DNA from: Prochlorococcus sp. AG-355-O17
GTDB taxonomy: Bacteria > Cyanobacteriota > Cyanobacteriia > PCC-6307 > Cyanobiaceae
Direction: 5' to 3'
DNA length: 64,000 nt
Assembly: GCA_003280655.1 (NCBI GenBank)
Contig: QCEK01000007.1
Location: 1-64,000 of the forward strand
Shown here: positions 7,397 to 13,994 of the stretch, piece after piece
How positions within the stretch are numbered: the stretch's first letter is position 1
Layout of the letters: each line of letters begins with the position of its first letter
Made by a program: the position numbers and the translations under genes
The notes under the pieces: model-generated
What the model was told of the DNA's origin: nothing
The model's database searches: none
The model's input: the letters and a program-made list of their open reading frames with translations, nothing else

Positions 7397-7507
7397 TCTC
7401 TTAAAATCTACAGGATATTCAAGATGAGGTAGAAACTAGTTCCTTTTTTTTATCCTGCTGTAAAAATACTAAGAGATTATTTAACTTATCTGCTTTAATA
7501 AAATATC

Positions 7508-7798
7508 GTGGAATTAACTGAGCTAATTAAAGATTACGTTGCTACAGAATTATTATCAAGTATTGAAATTGATTTTCTTGAAGGAGAATTATGGGAAACC
7601 ACTCAACATATTGCAGAAATAAATACAGTTATTAAAGCTCCAAAAAATATATGCAAGAAATTGGGACTAGATGAAAAATCTTGCTGGCAATTATGTTGTG
7701 CAGCCGTCCTTGACTCCTCAAGACCATTAAAAAATGGACAAAAGAGAGTAGAAGATTTTAAAAAATTAATTAATCGATATGAAATCAGCTACATATAA
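7508..7798 (+). CDS. Hypothetical protein (96 aa), GTG start
   Basis: Unrecognised 96-residue soluble protein beginning at GTG 7508; no ATG is available near the N-terminus. It is mostly helical and has an unusual cluster of four cysteines in the middle (K-x-CKK, KSC-x-x-x-CCAA). It ends 12 bases before the secreted protein at 7811, so the three genes 7508-8841 probably form one operon. Confidence 0.55.
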   Translation: MELTELIKDYVATELLSSIEIDFLEGELWETTQHIAEINTVIKAPKNICKKLGLDEKSCWQLCCAAVLDSSRPLKNGQKRVEDFKKLINRYEISYI

Positions 7799-7810
7799 AC
7801 TAAAGACTCA

Positions 7811-8107
7811 ATGATACGTTTACTTATTGCATCAATTCTTTTTTTTACTCCACTAGGAGGTTTTGCTGATGAAAAGCAAAGAGAAATTGAGAATGAAGCT
7901 ATAAATCTTGTTATTAAAAAATATGGAAAAGGCTTAGAAAATAGATTAAAAGGAACAGGAGTAACTCCCAGTTATCGAAGTTGGTATGAAAATGATTGTT
8001 TTGTAAGTATTGCAGCAGGTACATATCAAGAAGATACTTGGTCGGCAATGAAGTGGTTTAGCGTTAATGTCTGTTCTGAATCAGTTGAAATAATGGAAAG
8101 TGAATGA
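7811..8107 (+). CDS. Secreted hypothetical protein (98 aa)
   Basis: The first 19 residues form a signal peptide (MIRLLIASILFFTPLGGFA, cleavage before DEKQ). The mature part is about 78 residues with a YGKGLENRLKG segment and two cysteines (NDCF and NVCSE) that could form a disulfide. Its stop overlaps the start of the amidotransferase by four bases (ATGA), indicating translational coupling. The family is not recognised. Confidence 0.6.
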   Translation: MIRLLIASILFFTPLGGFADEKQREIENEAINLVIKKYGKGLENRLKGTGVTPSYRSWYENDCFVSIAAGTYQEDTWSAMKWFSVNVCSESVEIMESE

Positions 8108-8841
8108 AGGAAATAAAACGCCTATTAGTTTTGCAGCATTTAGAAATAGAGGGGCCTGGTCTTTTTGAACAAATTGCTAAAGAAAGAGATTTGAAAATCG
8201 AAATTATTCGTTTAGATAATAAAAATACTCTGCCGCAAACAAAAAAAGGTGACTTAATTCTAATTATGGGTGGACCAATGGGAGTTAAAGATATTGGAAG
8301 CGACAGATATCCCTGGCTTAAGTTAGAAAGAGATTTTATAAAAAAAGAATTAGAAAATGAAAGACCTATAATCGGTGTTTGCTTGGGTGCTCAGTTGCTT
8401 GCGAGTGCTGCTGGAGGAGATGTAGAAATTCTTAAATATGGATCACCTCCAAAAGCATTACCGGAAATTGGATGGTCTCAAATTTTTATTAATAAATCAA
8501 ATAAAGACTTTAAAGCACTGTTTGAAGACCCTTTTCATGTACTGCATTGGCATGGAGATAGGATTTTATTACCTAATAAAGCAGTACTCATTGCTAGTAG
8601 TTCACGTTGTAAGGAACAGTTTTTTAGGATTGGTAATTTTGCTTACGGATTACAATTCCATATAGAGACGACGGGGGGAATGATAAATAACTGGATTAAA
8701 GAAGATAAAGAGTTTGTCCTTAAAGGATTAGGCTTAAAGGGTCAGGAAACTTTAAAAGAAGAGAATAAAAAATATATTGATAAAACTTTTTTAAAAAGAA
8801 AGCTTCTAATAAATAAATTATTTGAATTATTAGATAATTAA
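8104..8841 (+). CDS. Class I glutamine amidotransferase-like protein
   Basis: A stand-alone glutaminase-type domain (245 aa). The oxyanion segment GGPMGVKD, nucleophile motif GVCLGAQLLA (Cys near residue 92) and the His-Glu pair in QFHIE (about 183-187) are all intact, so it should hydrolyse a gamma-glutamyl bond or act as a GMP-synthase-like amidotransferase. No synthetase domain is attached. Related proteins are annotated as GMP synthase-like or gamma-glutamyl hydrolases; the acceptor is unknown. It overlaps the secreted 98-aa gene by four bases. Confidence 0.85.
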   Translation: MKEIKRLLVLQHLEIEGPGLFEQIAKERDLKIEIIRLDNKNTLPQTKKGDLILIMGGPMGVKDIGSDRYPWLKLERDFIKKELENERPIIGVCLGAQLLASAAGGDVEILKYGSPPKALPEIGWSQIFINKSNKDFKALFEDPFHVLHWHGDRILLPNKAVLIASSSRCKEQFFRIGNFAYGLQFHIETTGGMINNWIKEDKEFVLKGLGLKGQETLKEENKKYIDKTFLKRKLLINKLFELLDN

Positions 8842-8861
8842 AAAAAGCATAATAATCCAGT

Positions 8862-8883
8862 AAAAAAGGGCTTGATAAAGCCC
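8862..8883 (-). terminator. Intrinsic terminator of the minus-strand hli gene
   Basis: GGGCTT and AAGCCC flank a 4-base loop. On the minus strand the hairpin is followed by six T, so it ends the hli transcript. It may also help stop the amidotransferase operon coming from the other side. Confidence 0.75.
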
Positions 8884-8909
8884 CTGAAAAAATTTAAAAA
8901 GGATTTTTA

Positions 8910-9038
8910 TTAGAAAATACCTGGAAGAATTTGACCAGTAAAATAGTAGGCTCCTACAAGAGCAAACATTCCAAGCATTGCTGCTTTACCATTAAGCTTT
9001 TCAGCTTTTTCGGTCATGATTTTTTTTGCGAATTCCAT
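8910..9038 (-). CDS. hli: High-light-inducible protein (42 aa)
   Basis: A one-helix Lhc-like protein of the Hli/SCP family. It has the family signature EKLNGKAAMLGMFALVGAYY followed by TGQILPGIF. The Glu and Asn of the helix core are the chlorophyll ligands, and the C-terminal TGQ-IPG-F motif is typical of Prochlorococcus Hli proteins. These proteins bind chlorophyll and carotenoid and protect photosystem assembly under light or nutrient stress. The start at 9038 is chosen; a second Met (MTEKAEK) could also serve. An ATTATA block at 9054-9059 reads as a TATAAT -10 on this strand. It is divergent from the hli run at 9343. Confidence 0.92.
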   Translation of the reverse strand: MEFAKKIMTEKAEKLNGKAAMLGMFALVGAYYFTGQILPGIF

Positions 9039-9292
9039 AAGAAAGTAAAATAAATTATATCTAAAAACTAATTATTCAAATATCAGAAGGATGTAGTTTT
9101 TTCTACCAAATTGATATCTTTCTAAGGATTTTAAAATAAATACTTAAACAACAAATTGAACTTTTAATAGTTTCGAGCCAATCTGTAAAGCGTAGCAAGC
9201 CTAAAAAAACAACAATTTAAAAGTCATTGTTACTGTTATGTGACATTTATGTAGTAAATATCTTGAAAATAACTTAATTTAGGCTTAATACT

Positions 9293-9326
9293 TTACATTT
9301 GTTAATAGTAGTGTTACATTAGTTAA
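9293..9326 (+). promoter_or_regulatory. Tandem HLR1-like direct repeats upstream of the hli run
   Basis: TTACATTTGTTAA (9293-9305) and TTACATTAGTTAA (9314-9326) differ at one base and are 21 bases apart, two helical turns. Each begins with the (G/T)TTACA(T/A)(T/A) half-site of the HLR1 element, which the response regulator RpaB binds upstream of hli and photosystem genes in other cyanobacteria. The second copy ends 16 bases before the first hli start. The rest of the 304-base gap 9039-9342 holds no gene that I can see, only the two divergent promoter regions. Confidence 0.5.
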
Positions 9327-9342
9327 CAATTACAAAACTTCA

Positions 9343-9549
9343 ATGGCTAATTCAAACGTTACTACTGAATCAGGCGGCAGGCAGAATATGTTTCCTACTG
9401 AGACACGTCCTTACATAGATGAGTCTGTTTCTTACGACAGCTACCCACAAAATGCAGAAAAAGTTAACGGTCGTTGGGCAATGATTGGGCTTGTTGCATT
9501 AGTAGGTGCTTACGTTTCAACCGGACAAATTATTCCTGGCATTTTTTAA
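9343..9549 (+). CDS. hli: High-light-inducible protein (68 aa)
   Basis: An Hli protein with a 40-residue polar N-terminal extension (Asn, Ser, Tyr and Pro rich) before the helix core AEKVNGRWAMIGLVALVGAY and the STGQIIPGIF ending. The Glu and Asn chlorophyll ligands are present. It is the first gene of a compact run: its TAA overlaps the ATG of the next hli by one base. The tandem HLR1-like repeats directly upstream suggest high-light control by RpaB. Confidence 0.93.
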   Translation: MANSNVTTESGGRQNMFPTETRPYIDESVSYDSYPQNAEKVNGRWAMIGLVALVGAYVSTGQIIPGIF

Positions 9550-9809
9550 TGAGTCCACTTTCAGGTTTCTTAGCCGTAATTGTATTCTTTACAGCCATCC
9601 TCGTTGCTTATTTAACCAAGCAATTTCAAAACGAAAATTTAAACTATTCATCTTCTAATCAAATGAAAAACACAAACACAAAAGTCAAAACAATTGAAAA
9701 AGAAAAAGTTGTTGCTGAAACTCTTAACGGCAGATTCGCAATGCTTGGATTAATTGCTGCTGTTGGAGCATACCTAACAACAGGTCAAATAATTCCTGGT
9801 TTCGTTTAA
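9549..9809 (+). CDS. hli: High-light-inducible protein with extra N-terminal membrane helix (86 aa)
   Basis: Starts in the TAATG overlap with the preceding hli. Unlike the single-helix Hli proteins it has two membrane segments: an N-terminal helix (about residues 5-22, GFLAVIVFFTAILVAYL), a Lys/Asn-rich linker, and the normal Hli core (AETLNGRFAMLGLIAAVGAY, then TTGQIIPGFV). The 5' extension visible in the same frame up to 9474 lies inside the previous gene and is not coding. Confidence 0.9.
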   Translation: MSPLSGFLAVIVFFTAILVAYLTKQFQNENLNYSSSNQMKNTNTKVKTIEKEKVVAETLNGRFAMLGLIAAVGAYLTTGQIIPGFV

Positions 9810-9844
9810 AAACCTACAATTTAACAATTCTACAATTCAGAAAA

Positions 9845-9973
9845 ATGGAAAATTCAAAAACAACTTATTGGCAAAACGCAGAGAGAACTAATGGAAGAAT
9901 GGCAATGATGGGCTTATTTGCATTAGTTGTAAATTATGGCTTATTCGGATGGATAATCCCAGGAATTTTTTAA
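9845..9973 (+). CDS. hli: High-light-inducible protein (42 aa)
   Basis: A short Hli protein: AERTNGRMAMMGLFALVVNY followed by GWIIPGIF. The Glu-x-x-Asn-Gly-Arg helix signature is intact. The TGQ triplet seen in its three neighbours is replaced by LFG, so it belongs to a different Hli subgroup. It is third in the run and ends one base before the ATG of the 61-aa gene. Confidence 0.92.
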   Translation: MENSKTTYWQNAERTNGRMAMMGLFALVVNYGLFGWIIPGIF

Positions 9974-9974
9974 A

Positions 9975-10160
9975 ATGAATTTAGGCTTACTTTTTCTTAA
10001 AGTAAATACTTTGGGAGTTATAACTCTTTCTGAACTTGATTGGATAACTAACCATCAATCTGAATTTTCAAGGTTAGATATGGCTTTAGTTATAAAGATC
10101 GGCCGTCTTATGGATTCTGGAGTGGTAGAAATTGATAATAGATGCCTGTTTAATTTTTAA
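9975..10160 (+). CDS. Hypothetical protein in the hli run (61 aa)
   Basis: A 61-residue protein starting one base after the last hli stop and ending just before a strong terminator, so it is part of the hli transcript. It has a KVNTLGVITLSELDWI segment and an amphipathic helix (SRLDMALVIKIGRLMDSG), but no chlorophyll-binding signature. By position it may act together with Hli proteins; that is inference. Confidence 0.75.
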   Translation: MNLGLLFLKVNTLGVITLSELDWITNHQSEFSRLDMALVIKIGRLMDSGVVEIDNRCLFNF

Positions 10161-10175
10161 AAAATGATCGTCATG

Positions 10176-10212
10176 AGTGTTTGTCAATAGGGATACTGAC
10201 AAACACTTTTTT
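10176..10212 (+). terminator. Strong intrinsic terminator of the hli operon
   Basis: An 11-base perfect stem (AGTGTTTGTCA with TGACAAACACT), a 10-base loop, and six T immediately after. It ends the 9343-10160 transcription unit. Confidence 0.92.
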
Positions 10213-10229
10213 ATGAGAAAAATATTTGT

Positions 10230-10266
10230 AAAAAAAAGAGATTGTTTCTTAGCTAAAAACAATCTC
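10230..10266 (-). terminator. Intrinsic terminator for the minus-strand unit to the right
   Basis: GAGATTGTTT and AAACAATCTC pair perfectly around a 9-base loop. On the minus strand a run of T follows. It lies about 95 bases beyond the stop of the 71-aa gene at 10361 and sits tail to tail with the hli terminator. Confidence 0.85.
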
Positions 10267-10360
10267 TCAATTACCTAATTCTTACATGAAAATTTCAAGT
10301 AAGCTTTCAGCTCTTAACTGATTTGTTTTTATAGTAAATACGTAAAAATGCTTTTGTAAT

Positions 10361-10576
10361 TTATCTTTTTAAACCACCTCTTTTTATCCAAAGGAACCAT
10401 GTAACCCAAATAGGAGGGAGGAATCTTATTAAAAAAGAAATTTTATACATATAAAATGGGGCATTTTCACTTTGAAATAAATTCATCAAAAAGGAAGATA
10501 TAGTTACCCAAAGTAAAATTATTAATATATTTGCTCCCAACAAAGCGAACTTATTTTGTTTGAATATTTTTGGCAT
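10361..10576 (-). CDS. Small membrane protein (71 aa), hypothetical
   Basis: A 71-residue protein with two predicted membrane segments (about 10-31 and 48-63) and basic ends (KIFKQNK at the start, KRGGLKR at the end), which would place both termini in the cytoplasm. It is the last of three consecutive minus-strand genes for small membrane proteins. No family is recognised. Confidence 0.55.
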   Translation of the reverse strand: MPKIFKQNKFALLGANILIILLWVTISSFLMNLFQSENAPFYMYKISFLIRFLPPIWVTWFLWIKRGGLKR

Positions 10577-10634
10577 AAAATAAATTTTTTATATTCTTAA
10601 TTTTAAATAACCTTGGAAAGTAAATTATACATTT

Positions 10635-10886
10635 TCAAAAAAACTTTAAATTTAAAATCCATATCCAAATAAAAAAAATGCTAAATTTTAATCCCTCTCC
10701 AAATAATATTCCGAAAGTAATAGGAGGCGAAAATATTAAAAAAAGAATAGAGAATAAACTAAATAAAGCAAATGATCCTCTTAAAAAATAATTCTTTCTT
10801 TTTGTTCTTCTTAGATTTTTTAAGGTATTCCACTCCCATTGAATAATCCTATAGAACTTTTCTGATAATAAAAATAAATACTTCAT
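10635..10886 (-). CDS. Small membrane protein (83 aa), hypothetical
   Basis: An 83-residue protein: an amphipathic N-terminal half with a strongly basic patch (LKNLRRTKRKNYFLRG), then two closely spaced hydrophobic segments to the C-terminus (FALFSLFSILFLIF and FSIFFIWIWIL). It is the middle gene of the small-membrane-protein run. Not recognised. Confidence 0.5.
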   Translation of the reverse strand: MKYLFLLSEKFYRIIQWEWNTLKNLRRTKRKNYFLRGSFALFSLFSILFLIFSPPITFGILFGEGLKFSIFFIWIWILNLKFF

Positions 10887-10939
10887 TAATATTATTAATT
10901 TCTATCGGCTTTTCTTATTTATAAAATTAATTTCACCTG

Positions 10940-11224
10940 TTAGCAATAAACCTTATCCCCTTCTTCAAAAAGATAGTAAATTTTATTTTCTGAACTTACG
11001 AAGAAAGTTAATCCCTTATATTGTGATCTTTTAAATTTATCTAATCTAAGTTTGTGTAAATCCCAATTATCAGTACTTATGTCAGGATTAAATTCTTGTT
11101 CTTTTAAAAAAGGTACATAAGTTGGACTAATTGTTGTTTTTTGGGCTAACCCTCTATTTCGTTTTGAATAAAAAAGTAATAAAAATAAAAGTACAAAAAA
11201 AAGAATTAATAATATATTTGTCAT
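10940..11224 (-). CDS. Membrane-anchored hypothetical protein (94 aa)
   Basis: The ATG at 11224 (MTNILLILFF) is preferred over the TTG two codons earlier. One N-terminal membrane helix (residues 3-20) is followed by a soluble, probably cytoplasmic domain (KRNRG flank) ending in GLTFFVSSENKIYYLFEEGD, a beta-hairpin-like segment. The domain is not recognised. It is the first of three minus-strand genes. Confidence 0.55.
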   Translation of the reverse strand: MTNILLILFFVLLFLLLFYSKRNRGLAQKTTISPTYVPFLKEQEFNPDISTDNWDLHKLRLDKFKRSQYKGLTFFVSSENKIYYLFEEGDKVYC

Positions 11225-11386
11225 TGTCAATTTTTCTAATTTGAAAAAACTTTATTTAGAGAATCAAGAACTTTTCACAATAAATTTCTTTAGTAAGTAA
11301 AAAATCCTATTTTTATATTCTTGTATTTTTGAATACTTATCAAGGGGTTACCTAAATCAGATTATAAAATGAGTCGCATTTTCAAC

Positions 11387-11530
11387 ATGACTCAAAATTC
11401 CATGAACACTCCTTATGCAAAAAGAGTAGCTGAAAAATTTAGAGAGGCTCAAAACTATTTAAAAACTAATGGTTTTAGTAGATCAACTAAACATTTTCTG
11501 GAAGATATTGAAAATTCTGTTGAAAAATAA
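11387..11530 (+). CDS. Small soluble protein (47 aa), hypothetical
   Basis: A 47-residue helical protein (YAKRVAEKFREAQNYL then HFLEDIENSVEK). An in-frame ATG at 11369 exists, but it overlaps a TATAAAAT -10-like block (11363-11370), so the ATG at 11387 is the likelier start. Its TAA overlaps the next ATG (TAATG), so it is translationally coupled to the 52-aa membrane protein. Confidence 0.6.
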   Translation: MTQNSMNTPYAKRVAEKFREAQNYLKTNGFSRSTKHFLEDIENSVEK

Positions 11531-11688
11531 TGCCAATACCTCCTCACTTACCACAACTACAATATGGCTACGATGATGGCTTTACAACCATTGTTTTTGG
11601 GTTAATAGGAAGTTGCTTAGGATGTATCTTAATTTTATTAATTTCATTTTTTGAATTTAAATTCAAAAAGCAAAATAGTAAGCCTTAA
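11530..11688 (+). CDS. Small single-pass membrane protein (52 aa)
   Basis: A 52-residue protein: Pro- and Tyr-rich N-terminus (PIPPHLPQLQYGYDDG), one hydrophobic helix at about 18-40 containing two cysteines, and a basic tail (EFKFKKQNSKP). It overlaps the preceding gene by one base and converges with ychF, leaving only 8 bases. Not recognised. Confidence 0.6.
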   Translation: MPIPPHLPQLQYGYDDGFTTIVFGLIGSCLGCILILLISFFEFKFKKQNSKP

Positions 11689-11696
11689 GAGACTTA

Positions 11697-12788
11697 CTAA
11701 ACGTTAAATAAGAACTCCATTACATCACCTTCGTTAACAATATATTCCTTACCTTCACTTCTTAAAAGTCCTTTAGTTTTTGCATTGGCAATTGAACCTG
11801 AATCAATTAATTTTTGATATGAAATAGTCTGAGCTCTTATAAATCCTTTTTCAAAATCAGTATGAATTACTCCTGCTGCCTGTGGCGCAGTCATCCCATC
11901 TTTTATTGTCCAAGCTTTTGTTTCCTTTTCTCCGGTAGTGAAATAAGTTTTTAATCCCAGTAATTTATATGTTGATCTAATTAAAGAACTTAATCCCCCT
12001 TCTTCTACTCCTAAGCCAATAAGGTAGTCTTTTTTATCTTCTGGTTCTAACTCTATTAATTCAGATTCGACTTGCGCTGATATTTTTATACATTCTGTAT
12101 TTTCATTGCTTGCAAAACTTTGAACTTTTGATGAGAAATCATTACCATCAGCTAAATCATTTTCATTCAAATTTGTTGCGTAAATAATTGGTTTAGCAGT
12201 AAGGAAGCCTAGTTGCTTAATTATTAAATTTTCTTCTTCACTCAAAGATATTGATCTAACTGAGAGGCCTTTCTCTAGCTCTTCTTCAATTTTTTCTAGT
12301 AAGGTGTCTTCTTTTGCTGCCTCTTTACTAGTTCTAACCTGTTTTTTAATTCTTTCTCTTCTTTTTTGGAGTTGGGATAAATCAGCTAAATTCAATTCCA
12401 AATTAATTATCTCAATGTCATCCAATGGATCTACCTTTCCAGAAACATGAATTACATCACTATCTTCAAAGCACCTTACAACATGAACTATTGCATCAAC
12501 CTCCCTAATATTTGATAAAAATTTATTTCCCAAACCTTCGCCTTTACTAGCTCCTTTTACTAGTCCTGCGATATCTACAAATTCAATTTTTGTTGGGATA
12601 ATATTTTGGCTAGAACTTAAATTACCTAACTCTTGCAACCTTTGATCTGGGACTGAAACTATGCCTTTATTAGGTTCTATGGTACAAAAGGGAAAATTAG
12701 CCGCTTGGGCCTTAGCATTTTCTACAAGTGCATTAAATAGAGTTGATTTTCCAACATTTGGTAATCCAATAATACCTGCTTTTAACAT
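11697..12788 (-). CDS. ychF: YchF/OLA1 family redox-regulated ATPase
   Basis: A 363-aa Obg-related P-loop NTPase that binds ribosomes and prefers ATP. It has G1 NVGKSTLFNAL (11-21), the phosphate-sensing region with D-I-AGLVKGASKGEGLGNKFL (about 72-91), a coiled-coil insertion in the middle, and a C-terminal TGS domain (about 280-363, ending GDVMEFLFNV). The N-x-x-E variant of the G4 motif in YchF is consistent with TNLNEND. Length and ends are those of the family. It is monocistronic and convergent with the 11530 gene. Confidence 0.97.
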   Translation of the reverse strand: MLKAGIIGLPNVGKSTLFNALVENAKAQAANFPFCTIEPNKGIVSVPDQRLQELGNLSSSQNIIPTKIEFVDIAGLVKGASKGEGLGNKFLSNIREVDAIVHVVRCFEDSDVIHVSGKVDPLDDIEIINLELNLADLSQLQKRRERIKKQVRTSKEAAKEDTLLEKIEEELEKGLSVRSISLSEEENLIIKQLGFLTAKPIIYATNLNENDLADGNDFSSKVQSFASNENTECIKISAQVESELIELEPEDKKDYLIGLGVEEGGLSSLIRSTYKLLGLKTYFTTGEKETKAWTIKDGMTAPQAAGVIHTDFEKGFIRAQTISYQKLIDSGSIANAKTKGLLRSEGKEYIVNEGDVMEFLFNV

Positions 12789-12932
12789 TTGAAAAAACTT
12801 ATGGAAAAATTATCAAGAAAACATCTTCTAGTAATATAGTATTTACTTAACCAATCTTGGATAAGTTAATTATAATCGTCTTGATTATTTATTTAGTTCC
12901 TAAATATTCTCTACTTCTGATTTTAAAAAGAA

Positions 12933-13994
12933 ATGTTTGATTTAATAAAAAAAAATATAAATATAAGAAGTGGAATTATCCTGCTTTCTCTAGCTATATT
13001 TTTCGTTTTTATAACCAATTCCTTCAAGAAAAATGAGTCAAAAGATATTTCTGATTTTGTAGTTCAAGTTGAAAAAGGAATCCTCTCAGATTCAATTAAT
13101 ACTAGTGGTGAAGTAAAAGCAATAAGGACAAGCAATATTGGACCTCGGAAGCAAGGAGTAATAAAAGAAATAAAAGTAGATGAGGGAGATTTTGTAAAAA
13201 AAGATCAGGTTTTAGCTTCTCTTGATGATGAAGACTTTATCTATAAAATTGAAGAACTTGAACTAAATGTAGAAAAACAAAAATCTGAATTTTTAAGAAG
13301 GGAATATTTATATCAAGAAGGTGCGGTAAGTAAAGAAGACTATGAAAGTTATAAAAATAACTACAACATTAGTAGCGCAAAACTTAATGATGCAAAAGCT
13401 GAAAAAAGTTTCTATCTAGTTAAAGCTCCTTATGGAGGAAAGATAACTGCAAAATATGCTGAGATAGGATCTTATGTAAGACCAAGTACAAACTTAAGTT
13501 CAGACCCTAAAACCAAAAACTTTATTTTTGAACTATCAGAGGGCCTAGAAATTGTTGCTAAAGTTCCTGAGAGTGACATTGGCAGAATAAAAATAGGTCA
13601 AGAAGCCTCAGTAAGAATTGAGGCTTATCCCTCAAAAAAATATAGTGCCATAGTTAAAAAAATAGCTACAAGAGCTGTAAAAGATAATAATGTAACCTCA
13701 TTCGAAGTAACTTTAAATTTTAAAGATATTTCTGAAGAAATTAAAATTGGAATGACTGCAGATCTTGAATTTAGAGTCGAAGGTAATGAAGAAAAAATCT
13801 TAGTACCAACAGTTTCTATTGTCACTGAAAAAGGTGAAAAAGGAATTTTGAAAGTTGATAAAAACAATTCTCCCAAATTTGAAAAAATCGAGATTGGTAT
13901 TAGTAGTGGAAATAAAACTGCAGTCATTGATGGATTAGAACCTGGAGAGCAAATCTTTATTGATATTCCACCTTGGGCTAAGAAGAGAAAATGA
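12933..13994 (+). CDS. HlyD/MacA-like membrane fusion (adaptor) protein of an efflux system
   Basis: A 353-aa periplasmic adaptor. It has an N-terminal membrane anchor (about 13-29), a split lipoyl/barrel-sandwich domain (GVIKEIKVDEGDFVKKDQVL and VKAPYGGKI), a helical hairpin between them (ELELNVEKQKSEFLRREYLY...), and a beta-barrel domain ending GLEPGEQIFIDIP. Adaptors of this kind link an inner-membrane ABC or RND pump to the outer membrane. No pump gene is adjacent, so the partner lies elsewhere. Its stop overlaps polA's start by four bases (ATGA). Confidence 0.85.
   Translation: MFDLIKKNINIRSGIILLSLAIFFVFITNSFKKNESKDISDFVVQVEKGILSDSINTSGEVKAIRTSNIGPRKQGVIKEIKVDEGDFVKKDQVLASLDDEDFIYKIEELELNVEKQKSEFLRREYLYQEGAVSKEDYESYKNNYNISSAKLNDAKAEKSFYLVKAPYGGKITAKYAEIGSYVRPSTNLSSDPKTKNFIFELSEGLEIVAKVPESDIGRIKIGQEASVRIEAYPSKKYSAIVKKIATRAVKDNNVTSFEVTLNFKDISEEIKIGMTADLEFRVEGNEEKILVPTVSIVTEKGEKGILKVDKNNSPKFEKIEIGISSGNKTAVIDGLEPGEQIFIDIPPWAKKRK

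Noticed and set aside
9474-9548. Upstream extension of the second hli frame to 9474
   Set aside because: It lies inside the first hli gene in another frame; the ATG at 9549 in the TAATG overlap is the true start.
10267-10360. Minus-strand tail to the terminator, with a short frame reading IKTNQLRAESLLEIFM
   Set aside because: It would need an ATA start and has only 16 codons and no Shine-Dalgarno; treated as the 3' untranslated end of the 10361 gene.
1-11690. Possible mobile island in the small-gene zone
   Set aside because: No integrase, transposase, direct repeats at a tRNA or att-like site is visible; the only tRNA (38821) lies elsewhere, so I describe it only as accessory-like.
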